From Palsa-1248 sp963737835 (GTDB taxonomy: Bacteria; Gemmatimonadota; Gemmatimonadetes; Gemmatimonadales; Gemmatimonadaceae): 64,000 nt of DNA. The DNA lies in contig CAVTUH010000001.1 in assembly GCA_963737835.1 (NCBI GenBank), forward strand, positions 3,844,001 through 3,908,000. Reading direction: 5' to 3'. Both the position numbers and the translations under genes were made by a program. The notes under the pieces are model-generated. The model had not been told where the DNA came from and ran no database searches. It saw nothing but the letters and a program-made list of their open reading frames with translations. Of this stretch, positions 16,706-26,200 are shown one piece after another. Position 1 is the stretch's first letter; each line of letters starts with the position of its first letter.

Positions 16706-17950
16706 TCACTCCTGCCGGAGCGCGGTGATCGGATCGAGTCGCGCCGCGCGGCTCGCCGGGTAGACCCCGGAGATGATCCCGACTCCGGCGCCGACTGCAA
16801 CGGCCACGCCGATCGACCACGGGACGATATACACGGGCATGAACGTCGTATGGCGCACGACGAACGCAACGAGCAGTCCCAGTCCAATGCCGACGAGCGA
16901 GCCGAGTGTACTGAGCGTCCCCGCCTCGATGAGGAACTGCGCCAGGATGTCGCTGCGCCGCGCGCCGAGTGACTTCCGGATCCCGATTTCCCTGGTCCGT
17001 TCCGCGACCGCCACGAGCATGATGTTCATGATGACGATCGCGCCGACGACGAGCCCGATTGCAGGCAGCACGATCGCGGCGAATACCAGGTACTCTTGGA
17101 TCCTTTCCCAGAAGGCGAGCGCGGACGCCGGTGTCTGTTCGGAGAAGTTGTCTTTCTGGGCCGGGCGCAGGTGATGGCGCGTACGCATGACCTGTCGGAC
17201 CCGCTCCTGGGCGTCCGCCATCACCTGGTCGCTGACGCCCTGCACGACGATGGCGTCGACCACGCCGCGGTCGCGGTTCAGCAGCCGGTGGACCGGCGCC
17301 CGGTACGGCGCGATCACGAATCGGTCCAACGATTGGCCAAAGATGCTGCCCTGTTTTTCGGCGATGCCGACGATCGTGTACGGGATTCCACCCATACGGA
17401 TCGTGTGGCCGATTGGATCGACCGTAGGGAAAAAGTGACTCTGGATGTCCTGCCCAATGACGGCGACGAGGCTGCCAGACTCGAGCTCCTGGTCGGTGAA
17501 TATGCGGCCGCTGACGACGCCCAGACTCTTGATGTTGAAGTAATCCCCCGTCACGGCGAAGACATCCACCCGGCGAGGCGCTGAATACGAGGACTGGACC
17601 GAGAGCCGGTCCTGGCTGATCATGTACCACCGCGTGCCGGGAGGCAGGGCATCGACGACCGGATGCAGATCTTCCTCGGTGATACGGGGACGATGCTCAT
17701 ACTCGATCCACACGCTTTCGTCTTCGTCGCCCATGTTGATGTCGGGACGGCTCCGGAGCTCGAAACTGTGCACCGCCATGAGCTTCCCGACCAGGTCGTG
17801 TTCCATGTACTGACCCATGCCCTCGACGACCGCCACGACGGCAATGAGGAACATGACGCCGATGGTTACGCCCAACAGCGTGAAGAAGCTCTTGAGCTTC
17901 TGCACCCGTATTTGCTGCAGCGCGAGTCGAAACGCTTCCAGCCACGACAT
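16706..17950 (-). CDS. ABC transporter permease, MacB/FtsX family
   Basis: 414 aa with the same architecture as the following permease: an N-terminal membrane segment (LKSFFTLLGVTIGVMFLIAVVAVVE), a periplasmic domain, and the FtsX signature VAVAERTREIGIRKSLGA. It lies 3 bp from both the ATPase gene upstream and the second permease gene downstream. The pair is paralogous but not close, which suggests two distinct subunits and not a recent duplication. Confidence 0.9.
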   Translation of the reverse strand: MSWLEAFRLALQQIRVQKLKSFFTLLGVTIGVMFLIAVVAVVEGMGQYMEHDLVGKLMAVHSFELRSRPDINMGDEDESVWIEYEHRPRITEEDLHPVVDALPPGTRWYMISQDRLSVQSSYSAPRRVDVFAVTGDYFNIKSLGVVSGRIFTDQELESGSLVAVIGQDIQSHFFPTVDPIGHTIRMGGIPYTIVGIAEKQGSIFGQSLDRFVIAPYRAPVHRLLNRDRGVVDAIVVQGVSDQVMADAQERVRQVMRTRHHLRPAQKDNFSEQTPASALAFWERIQEYLVFAAIVLPAIGLVVGAIVIMNIMLVAVAERTREIGIRKSLGARRSDILAQFLIEAGTLSTLGSLVGIGLGLLVAFVVRHTTFMPVYIVPWSIGVAVAVGAGVGIISGVYPASRAARLDPITALRQE

Positions 17951-17953
17951 CGG

Positions 17954-18784
17954 TCAGGCGACGGCTGGAGGGGCGAGCGCGATCCGAGCGGCCAGCGAAT
18001 CGCGGCGGGTATCGCTGGCCACGCCGCCGTCGCGCAGCACGACCACGCGCCGTGCATGCGCCGCAATGTCGGCTTCATGCGTCACCATGATCACGGTCTG
18101 TCCGTGGCTCGCGAGCTCGCTGAACACGCGCATGATCTCGTCCGACGTCCCCGAGTCGAGATTCCCCGTCGGCTCGTCGGCCAGCAGGATGGAGGGACGA
18201 TTCACGAGTGCCCGAGCGATCGCGACGCGCTGCCGCTGACCACCGGAGAGCTCGTTGGGCCTATGGAGCACGCGATCGCCGAGCTGAACCGACTCGAGGG
18301 CCTCAATGGCGCGGGCGCGACGCTCCGCGGCCGGCACGCCAGCGTAGACGAGCGGCAGCTCGACGTTGTGCAACGCGGTGGCGCGCGCCAGCAGATTGAA
18401 CGTCTGGAACACGAAACCGATCTCCCGGTTTCGGATGCGTGCGAGCTCGTTGTCGGACATGTGACTGACCTGAACGCCGTTCAGCCAGTATTCGCCGGCG
18501 GTCGGGGTATCGAGGCAGCCGATCAAGTTCATGAGCGTCGACTTGCCAGAGCCTGACGGCCCCATGATCGCCACGTACTCATTCCGCCGGATTGCGAGGT
18601 CGACGCCGCGAAGGGCGCGCACGATCTCGCCCCCCATGTCGTAGTCGCGACGAAGCCCACGCGCGACGATGACCCAGTCCTCCGCCGGAACGACTCCGGT
18701 CTGCGCGACGACGGCCCGGCGCTCAGCAGTGGTGCTGAGGCCGATCATTTCGGACTCGTCCGCGACCAGGGATTGGTCGGTCAT
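17954..18784 (-). CDS. ABC transporter ATP-binding protein, MacB/LolD type
   Basis: 276 aa. Walker A is GPSGSGKST, the Q-loop is in FVFQTFNLL, the signature is LSGGQRQRVAIARAL, and Walker B is ILLADEPTGNLD. The family member is the MacB/LolD/FtsE type, which couples to FtsX-fold permeases. The N-terminus is extended by about 35 residues. The start overlaps the end of the MacA-like gene (ATGA), so the exporter genes are translationally coupled. Confidence 0.94.
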   Translation of the reverse strand: MTDQSLVADESEMIGLSTTAERRAVVAQTGVVPAEDWVIVARGLRRDYDMGGEIVRALRGVDLAIRRNEYVAIMGPSGSGKSTLMNLIGCLDTPTAGEYWLNGVQVSHMSDNELARIRNREIGFVFQTFNLLARATALHNVELPLVYAGVPAAERRARAIEALESVQLGDRVLHRPNELSGGQRQRVAIARALVNRPSILLADEPTGNLDSGTSDEIMRVFSELASHGQTVIMVTHEADIAAHARRVVVLRDGGVASDTRRDSLAARIALAPPAVA

Positions 18785-20166
18785 GACTTGAACTGTGCCG
18801 CCGCCGTGGGTTCGGGCTTCGCCTCGTGCACGAGCGTCCCGTCCTTGAGGTCGCGGATCGCCTGATAGGTCCCGGAGACGATTCGCTCGTTCGGCCGGAG
18901 GCCGCTCAAGACCTCGAAGTACGTCTCACCCGCGATGCCGACCTTCACCGGCCGGAACGTGACTTTGTTGTCCGCGCCGATGACAAATACCCCTTCTACG
19001 TCTCGCTTGCCGACCTGTTTCGTCGGCGCCGCCGTCCGCCCGATGGTGACGCCCGCGGTATCCCCCTGTGGCAGCGCCTGGTTGTCGCGCACGGTCAGGG
19101 CGATGATCGGAATCGCCAACGCGCTGGTCCTCGTGTCGGTGATGATCTTCGCGGTGGCGGAAAAGTCGGGCCGCGTGTCACGGGGCGGATTGAGCAGCTG
19201 AATCGTGACCTGATAGTCGACGGCCTGGTCAGTCGTCGAACCATTGTTGTTGTCTCCTTGCGACGCGGCCGCGCTCTTCATTGCGCTATTGGCGATCTTC
19301 GTCACACGGCCGCGAAACACGGTGTCCGGAAACGCGTCCAGCTGAATGGTCGCCGTATCGCCGAGCTGGATGTGGGCGACGTCGCTCTCGTCGACCTTGA
19401 CCTTGGTCTCCAGGACACTCATGTCGCTGATCGTGAGCAGCGTCGCGGCATCCTTGTTCAACGTGCCCTGGATCGCCGTCTCCCCCTGCTCGACTGCGAG
19501 GCGCGTGATCTTTCCCGGCATCGGCGCGCGAATGGTCGTCTTGCTGAGCGCACTTTCATCGTCCCGCAACGCGGCTGCGGCCTGATCGACCTGGTCACGC
19601 GCCGCCTGGGCGGTGGCGCGCGCGACATCGAGCGACGTCCGCAACTGCTCGAGCTGCTCGTCCGAGATGAGCAAGGCATTGCTCTTCTTGATGGCGGCCG
19701 ACCGATCGTAGTTGTGTTGCGCCTGGTCGGCGTTCGCTGCGGCCTGGAGTGCCTGGGCATTGGCAGCGGCGACGGCAGCGCGTGACCGCTCCACGGCAGC
19801 CTGATACGACGCGGGGTCGATCTGCACCAACAGCTGACCCTTCTCGACGTTTTGGCCTTCTTTCACCGCCAGTGTGATGATGCGGCCGGAGATGTCGGCA
19901 CTCAGGTCGACCTTGGTATGCGGCTCGACCTGACCGCTGGCCGTGACCGACGCCACGAGGTCACGCCGACCGACCGACTCGATGCGGACGGCCACACTCT
20001 TGGGGCCGCGCGTGGCCGCAATGGCCACCCCGGCGACGAGGGCGACAACGGTGATGGCTCCGACGATGGACCATTTGGTGCGTCGCGTCATACGGGATCC
20101 TTGTACCGGGCGGGCGTCAGGTGTGCGAGCGGCCGGGGAATGTGAGGAGGGCGTTGACATGGTCAT
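18781..20166 (-). CDS. Periplasmic adaptor (MacA/HlyD family)
   Basis: 461 aa. After a cytoplasmic N-terminus and one membrane anchor (WSIVGAITVVALVAGVAIAA) come the biotinyl-lipoyl halves (SGQVEPHTKVDLSADISGRI and RAPMPGKITRLAVEQG) around an Ala/Gln-rich alpha-helical hairpin of roughly 100 residues. A beta-barrel domain follows. This is the adaptor that joins the inner-membrane MacB complex to the TolC-like channel encoded just upstream. The start overlaps the TolC gene stop (ATGA). Confidence 0.92.
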   Translation of the reverse strand: MTMSTPSSHSPAARTPDARPVQGSRMTRRTKWSIVGAITVVALVAGVAIAATRGPKSVAVRIESVGRRDLVASVTASGQVEPHTKVDLSADISGRIITLAVKEGQNVEKGQLLVQIDPASYQAAVERSRAAVAAANAQALQAAANADQAQHNYDRSAAIKKSNALLISDEQLEQLRTSLDVARATAQAARDQVDQAAAALRDDESALSKTTIRAPMPGKITRLAVEQGETAIQGTLNKDAATLLTISDMSVLETKVKVDESDVAHIQLGDTATIQLDAFPDTVFRGRVTKIANSAMKSAAASQGDNNNGSTTDQAVDYQVTIQLLNPPRDTRPDFSATAKIITDTRTSALAIPIIALTVRDNQALPQGDTAGVTIGRTAAPTKQVGKRDVEGVFVIGADNKVTFRPVKVGIAGETYFEVLSGLRPNERIVSGTYQAIRDLKDGTLVHEAKPEPTAAAQFKS

Positions 20167-21692
20167 CGGAGTGGTCGGCCGACAGCGCTTTCCAAGGCGG
20201 CGAACGCCTTGTGGTAGTCGTACACCGCAGAGATGCGATCGTTTTCCGCACGCTCGAAGGCGGCGCGGGCGTCCGTGACATCGACGAACGTGGCGGCCCC
20301 TACGCGGTAGCGCTCTTCGGCCAGCGACAGCGCCTGGCGCGCGGCGCCGGCGTTCTGATCCTGGATGTCGACGGTGCGGACGGACGTCGTGAGCGTGAGG
20401 TACGCGCTCGTCACGTCGGCCGTCAATTGGAGGTCGCGAGCCCGCTCATTGTACCGTGCGTTCTCCCGATCGACCTCGGCTTGCTCCACCCGCTGCTCTC
20501 GCTGGAAGCCATCGAAAATCGGCAGGGTGAAAGTCGCCTGGAGCGAGCGGGGGATGTTCTGAAAGGCGAAGGGAAACCCGGTGTACATCGCCTTGGTTTG
20601 TGCGACCTGGGACGGCGTGAGTGTGGGCGACCCGCAATTGCGCGCCGGGAGGTGCGCGGCCATGGCAATCGTGTCGAGAGTCAGACACGACCCGTACTGC
20701 TGAGCGACAAAGGCTTGCGCCTGGCCGACGGGGAAGGCGTCATTCGCGTACTGGAATGTTTGGCCTCCGACTCCGGTGGAGATCTGCAGTTGGGGGGTGT
20801 AGAGGCCATGGGCGCGATGGACCCCCACGTCGGCTGCATGCGTCCGCGCGCGGAGTGCGTTCATCTGTGGGTTCGCGCGGCGGGCCAGGGTCATCACGCT
20901 GTCGAGCGTGAATGGCGGCATCGTGACGGCGAAGGCATCCACGAGCCGAACGCCGGGCGGCTGGTTCACCCCCAACTGCTGAAACAGCCGCAGCTTGTCG
21001 ATGTCGACCAGGTTGTGCGCCTGGAGGGCCTGCACTTGCTGCTGCCCCAGTGTGACGGCCGCTCGCTGCTGGTCGAGGATCGTCGCGCTTCCGACCGCAA
21101 CCTTGGCTTTGGACAGATCCAGCTGCGCCTGGTCATCGACAACGAGCGTGTCCTGGAGCGCCGCCTTGGCCTGGTCCTCCAGCACGGTCACGTACTGTTG
21201 TGCCACGCCGGTCTCGAGGGTTTCGGCCTGCCCCGCGACGTCGGCTTCCGCCGCATCCCTCGAGGCGTTGGCGTAGGCCGGTGTCAGCAGCGTCGCCGCG
21301 TTCAGCGTGTAGCTGAGGTTCAGCCCGTATTGCGAGTACATATAGTCGGCGCTGGCGCCGAGGAAGCTGCCGCTGAAGACTTGCTGTCCGCCCTGCTGGT
21401 AGAGGCCGAGAAGTTGCGCGTTGAATTGGGGCAGGAGTTGCCCGTAGGCCATCCGTACATTGGCGCCGGCGAGCTGTCGTGCCTCCACGCTCTGGAGGAA
21501 AGTCGGGTTGTTGTGGCGCGCCACGCGCAGGGCGTCGGAGAGCGTCAGAATCGGCCCGGTCGAGTCAGGCACGGAGGATCGCGTGCTGTCGGCGGCGGGC
21601 GCGGCCCCGACGCGCGCAGCGGAGGTCTGCTGCGCCGCCAGAGGCGTCGCCGCAACCCAGAGTGTCGCGAAGAGTACGAACGGTCGCATCAT
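20163..21692 (-). CDS. TolC family outer membrane efflux protein
   Basis: 509 aa with a signal peptide (MMRPFVLFATLWVAATPLAAQ) and two repeats of the outer-membrane-efflux domain. The first is LTLSDALRVARHNNPTFLQ and the second PFTLDSVMTLARRANPQMNALRA. The C-terminal LSLAEERYRVGAATFVDVTDA motif is typical. It forms the trimeric channel of the tripartite exporter. First gene of the six-gene exporter operon, 96 bp after an unrelated secreted-protein gene. Confidence 0.93.
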   Translation of the reverse strand: MMRPFVLFATLWVAATPLAAQQTSAARVGAAPAADSTRSSVPDSTGPILTLSDALRVARHNNPTFLQSVEARQLAGANVRMAYGQLLPQFNAQLLGLYQQGGQQVFSGSFLGASADYMYSQYGLNLSYTLNAATLLTPAYANASRDAAEADVAGQAETLETGVAQQYVTVLEDQAKAALQDTLVVDDQAQLDLSKAKVAVGSATILDQQRAAVTLGQQQVQALQAHNLVDIDKLRLFQQLGVNQPPGVRLVDAFAVTMPPFTLDSVMTLARRANPQMNALRARTHAADVGVHRAHGLYTPQLQISTGVGGQTFQYANDAFPVGQAQAFVAQQYGSCLTLDTIAMAAHLPARNCGSPTLTPSQVAQTKAMYTGFPFAFQNIPRSLQATFTLPIFDGFQREQRVEQAEVDRENARYNERARDLQLTADVTSAYLTLTTSVRTVDIQDQNAGAARQALSLAEERYRVGAATFVDVTDARAAFERAENDRISAVYDYHKAFAALESAVGRPLR

Positions 21693-21788
21693 AGTTAGTC
21701 CATCGATGGGTGGGACCCGGTTGCCCCGCCCGGCTGAGGCGCCCTACGCAAACGCACGGTCTGCGGTTTCAGGCGGCCCGGGCGAGGG

Positions 21789-22541
21789 TCAGGAGGGTAC
21801 GTCGTCGCGAACGGCCACGAGGCCGCGCGCGGGGACGGCGACTCGCAGCAGACGGCCTTGTGTGTCTGCCCAGATATCGCGGGGATCCCCTCCAGGGGGC
21901 TCTATACGCATGTGCACTGCTGTACGGCTCTGTCCGCCGATATCGAGATGTTCGTTGCCGATGATCGAAACCGGCGCCGCAACGGTACCTCCCCTCCGAG
22001 GGACCAGGAGGGTCATCATCATCACCCGCCCAGGGGTGAGCGGCTGCGCGTGCACCATCGCGCGCGCGATGAAGTAGTACTGCGCGAAGACATCATCATC
22101 AAGCAGGTGCGCGCCCATGCCGACCCGGAACTCCTTGGCCGACTCGCCGCCGCGGGTCTGTGTGCGCTCACTGCCGCGTCCGCGCGCCACGTTCAGCGTC
22201 AACTGCGCCCGTCGGCGGTCTCCCACGAATTCATCGACTTCGTACCGGAGCGGCGTTCCTGCGGAATCCGTTCGCAGGAGCGGGACCAGGCGGCGCGTCA
22301 CGTACACCGCGGACCCCTGGACGACATAACCTGCATCCGGCGGGGGTGTTTGCTGGATAGTGAATACCTCGCGGCCGACCTTGACCCCAGCTTGCATGAT
22401 CGTAAAGCTGCCCGCGTCGTCGATCAGCGCTTGCGCAGCTGCGGAGCGTGCCACGGCCACGCCGGCGCCAGGGCGCACCGCCCCTGCACGACGAGGCGGT
22501 GCTGCGATTGCCATCAGCAGACCTGCGAGCACGAGGCGCAA
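21789..22541 (-). CDS. Secreted protein of unknown function
   Basis: 250 aa. A probable signal peptide (RLVLAGLLMAIAAPPRRAGA) is followed by an all-beta-looking region that begins GSFTIMQAGVKVGREVFTIQQ and runs through PLRYEVDEFV. The pattern recalls DUF3108/DUF6134-type periplasmic proteins, but this is only a resemblance. It lies 18 bp after the creatininase-like gene in the same direction and upstream of the exporter genes. A role in the envelope is likely; nothing more specific is visible. Confidence 0.65.
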   Translation of the reverse strand: MRLVLAGLLMAIAAPPRRAGAVRPGAGVAVARSAAAQALIDDAGSFTIMQAGVKVGREVFTIQQTPPPDAGYVVQGSAVYVTRRLVPLLRTDSAGTPLRYEVDEFVGDRRRAQLTLNVARGRGSERTQTRGGESAKEFRVGMGAHLLDDDVFAQYYFIARAMVHAQPLTPGRVMMMTLLVPRRGGTVAAPVSIIGNEHLDIGGQSRTAVHMRIEPPGGDPRDIWADTQGRLLRVAVPARGLVAVRDDVPS

Positions 22542-22559
22542 GCGGCGCGTCCGGTCGTG

Positions 22560-23279
22560 CTAGTCGACGACGCGCGGAGATCGGAAAATCTGCTCGGCGA
22601 TTCGTTCCCGGATCCGCCGGTACAACACCTCCCCCTTCGCCGCGGACGCCGCGTCGACCTCCCCCGGCGGCAACTGGTCCGTGCGGGCACGCGGGCGCCC
22701 CCAGCGATTTGGTCGCCGCACGGAGGGCTCCGGGGTATTATCCTGCGCCAAGCGCAGATCCACGAGGTGCGGAGCCAAATACAATATGAGCGATGTTTCC
22801 GCTTCGCCGCCGCGGGGCCACCCGGCCTGTCCGGTGGCTGGCCCGCCTGCCCCGGCTCGTGCCGCGTCGACGACGCGCACGCGGGCATCGATGGTCATCA
22901 CCGTTGCGAGGGCCTCCTGATGCGCGTCGTCGCCGTTCGCCGTCAGGAGCACGAACTCGCGCACACCGGCCTGTTCCCACGACGCCAGCAGATCGTTGAG
23001 CAGCAGGTGCAGGGTCTTCTTCCGGACGCAGCCGGGGGCGGCGGATCCATGCGTCGCCGCGTCGCTGGCGCCGTATTCGATCGTGGGCGCCCGCAAGATG
23101 CCGAATTCGGCGGACAGGTCGTCGGCCAATCGGTCGACGAGAATCGTGTCGCAACCCAGCGGCAAATGCGGAGCGTGCATATCGCAGGTTCCCACCGGCA
23201 CGATCAGCCGCGGGTCGGCGGCGACCGCTGCGGCGATGCGTTCGGGTGAGAGAGACTTCAGTCGCTGCGGAGTGGCCAT
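22560..23279 (-). CDS. Creatininase-family amidohydrolase, divergent active site
   Basis: 239 aa from the ATG at 23279. The family core is recognisable as VPVGTCDMHAPHLPLGCD, then EYGASDAATHGSAAPG and ANGDDAHQEALATV. In typical members the first motif is GSxEQHGPHLPLGTD and the last is NGHGGN. Here the metal-ligand Glu is replaced by Asp and the HGGN turn is lost, so catalysis may differ. Related proteins include creatinine amidohydrolase, MftE and an archaeal riboflavin-pathway hydrolase. Divergent from the histidine kinase gene, with only 13 bp between start codons. Confidence 0.72.
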   Translation of the reverse strand: MATPQRLKSLSPERIAAAVAADPRLIVPVGTCDMHAPHLPLGCDTILVDRLADDLSAEFGILRAPTIEYGASDAATHGSAAPGCVRKKTLHLLLNDLLASWEQAGVREFVLLTANGDDAHQEALATVMTIDARVRVVDAARAGAGGPATGQAGWPRGGEAETSLILYLAPHLVDLRLAQDNTPEPSVRRPNRWGRPRARTDQLPPGEVDAASAAKGEVLYRRIRERIAEQIFRSPRVVD

Positions 23280-23292
23280 TCCTGATCGTCGC

Positions 23293-26200
23293 ATGAGAGC
23301 CGCGAGCTTCGAGCCGCCAGCCGACGCGCACACCGCACCTGTGGCGCCGTCCGGCACACCGAACGAGAAGGCAGCCCGCACGCTTCCGTTTTGGTGGACC
23401 GCCAGCACCACGATTGCCTTGCTATCAGGCACCGCATGGCTGCGCGACCCCGCCGTACCTTACCTCGCGGTGTGCAGCGCCGCCACAGTGGCGACCATCG
23501 CGCAAACCGTCGGACGGCGGCGAATCGGCGCACGGCTCGCCGCGTTGGCGCTCCTCGGCTTCTGCGCCTTGGCCGCTCTCGGGCAGTGGACACTCGCGAA
23601 GATCGAACACGCCTGGCCAGCCACCGAAGCCGATATCGCGACGCGGGCGACGGGGGTGATGCACGAAGAGTTGACGCGTCTGACGCGGAGTCTCGCAGCC
23701 GATGCGGCCAGGACGCTTGACGCACCAGCGTCGCCGGCGGCCGCGTTCAGCTGGATCGCGCCCCTGGTGCGCGGGCCCGGCGACCGTGGGATCGTTCTCT
23801 ACCGCGCCGGGACACCGGTCGCGTGGGCCGGACGTATCAGCGCGCCGATCGACTCCAGCGGCTCGGCGTTCGCGGTCATCCGCACGTCGTTTTACACCGT
23901 CCTCCAGGCCACTGTAGCTCGCGGCCAAGACCGCGCGATCGCAACGGCTGTCTTACACGCGGACCCGCCGGCAGACCGACTTTCCGACCCGCTCGATGCC
24001 GGCGTCGCTGCTCGCACGGATGTCGACAGCTTCGCGGTCTCCATCCCGTCCCTCGTCGATCGAGAGCTGCAAGGGCCGGATCCCGGGACCACCTTGACGG
24101 TCGACGGCGTCGCGCTCGTCACGCTTCGAGCCGTGACGCCAACGAGTGAGCAGGCGCGAGTGAGTGCGGCGGAACGGGTCACCAGTCGGGGGGCTCTCGT
24201 GATTGCCGTCGCCATGCTCGCGTTCGCGGTCGCGGAGTGGCGGCCGCGAGCGACCATGTGGTGGCGCCGTATGCTGGCGCTCGCGACGCCACTTGTCGCG
24301 TTGGCCATCGTGCCCCTCAACGCGTTCTCCAACGCGAGCCGCCTGTTCGATCCCACCTATTTTTTCTCGCCGGTCGGTGGGCCCTACACCGCGAGCGTCG
24401 GCGCACTTGGCGTGACCGGAGTGATCGTCTTGCTTGCGGCGCTCGCCGCGGCTCGGGCGCGTTTTCGAGTGCGGCCGCGGTGGCTGGCGCTGTCCGCGGC
24501 GGTGGTGACCAGCATTGGGGCCCTCGTCGCCCTGCGCCAGGTGGCTGGCGGCATCACGCCGCCCGGGGCGGCCGTGTCGCTCCTGCTCTGGGTTGGCTGG
24601 CAGATTGCCCTCGCGCTGGTGACGACAGCGTTGCTGGTTGGAGCGGCCGTCGCTGCACACAGCGCGATCGGCTCTCCGCGCGGGCTCCCCCCCGTCGTAC
24701 CCATCGTATTGGCCGTCGTGGCGGCGGCGCTTGCGCCGGTCTTATGGCGCGTGAACGAGGGATGGCCGGGGCCCTATCAACTGCTCTGGTGTGCTGCCGC
24801 ACTCGCCGCGGCGTTCACTCGTCGCACGCGGTGGGCGGTGGTGCCGCCGGCTGTCGTCGCCTCACTCGCGTCCGCAGTCATCATCTGGTCTACCACGGCT
24901 GACAAGCGCGCCCTGCTGGCCGAGCGCGACCTCGCGGGCCTCATGACTCCCGACCCGATGCAGGTGACGCTCCTCGAGCGATTGGCCGCGGAAATCGCCT
25001 CGGAACCCGCGCCAACGAGCCGGGCGGACTTGCTGAAGATGTTTGCGCGTTCCGACTTGGCCGCCGCTGCATATCCGGTCAGGCTCGGTATCTGGTCGCC
25101 GGAACAGGGCGAGTGGGCCTCACTCGCGCTTGCGCGCTTTGACCGAGATTCCGGCGCCATCGCATCGGTCGTCGCGGCGGCGCGCAGCCGCGCGACCATC
25201 GTGCTGACGCCGATCATGGGTTACCCAGGCGTACGCCTCGTGCTCGCGGTTCCGGGGGCGGATGGGCAGGTGACGACTGCGGTTGTGGCGCCGCCCTCGC
25301 GCCTCTTCACCGAGAACGCGTTCGCCATGCTCGTCGGGCTCGCGGCCGACGCCCCCACATCCGATGAGTACTCGATTTCGCCGCTCGAGCTCGTTCCCCG
25401 GCGGCGTGAGGCGGGTCTTGCACTCGATACGATTGGCGCAGCGGGGTCCGATTCGGTTGAGGGCGGCCCTGTACGACTGCCGTCCCGCGCGAGCGCGGAC
25501 GCGGCCGTGCCGCCAGAAGAGGTACGACGATCCACGTTCGGCGCCATTGGCTGGCGACGCATCGGCAGCGACCTGCACGGAGACTGGCTCGTGCCGAGCA
25601 ATCTTGGCGCCGTCCGACTGCACGTGGAGGTGCCGCTGCGCCCCTTCGACGCGCTCGCGCAGCGCGCGTTGCTCCTGGTCGTTGCCGATCTGCTTGTGGT
25701 GCTGGTCCTGTGGGTCGTGAGCGCCGCCGGCAATGGGGTCCTGACCCGGTGGCTCCGCATGCGGGGAAAGCTCTGGGCCCGCAGCTACCGCACGCAGCTC
25801 ATCGTGGTGCTGTTCATGTTTTTCGTCGTGCCAGCCGTGCTGTTCGCCGTCTGGTCCTATCGGCGCCTGCGCTCGGACGACGCCGAGGAGCGCGCACTAC
25901 TCGTCTGGCAAACGCTGCGCGCGGCGGCGACGGGCGGGTTGGAAGAGTTGCCGTCCGACGCGGACCGGGTGGGCACACCGCTCCTGTTGTATCAGGATGG
26001 CATGTTGAGCTCGGCGAGCGACAGCATCTTCCTGGATGTCGCGCCGCTCGGACGGTTCCTGCGTCCGGACGTCGAACTGGATCTCGGATTGGGCAAGGAG
26101 GTGCGGACCAGCCACCCGCAGGCACTGGCCGGGACGCCAGTGATCTTCGGGTATCGCGCCTTCGAGGAACAGACGATCCTCGCGGCGCCTGCCAGGGTCG

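Noticed and set aside
14912..16972. Open frame of about 690 codons opposite bshB1 and the permease genes
   Set aside because: Antisense shadow: the translation is rich in Arg, Asp and His with no recognisable domain, while the minus strand encodes clear FtsX-type permeases.
20121..21698. Open frame of about 525 codons opposite the TolC-like gene
   Set aside because: Covers nearly the same span as a recognisable TolC-family protein on the other strand, and its translation has no domain signal.
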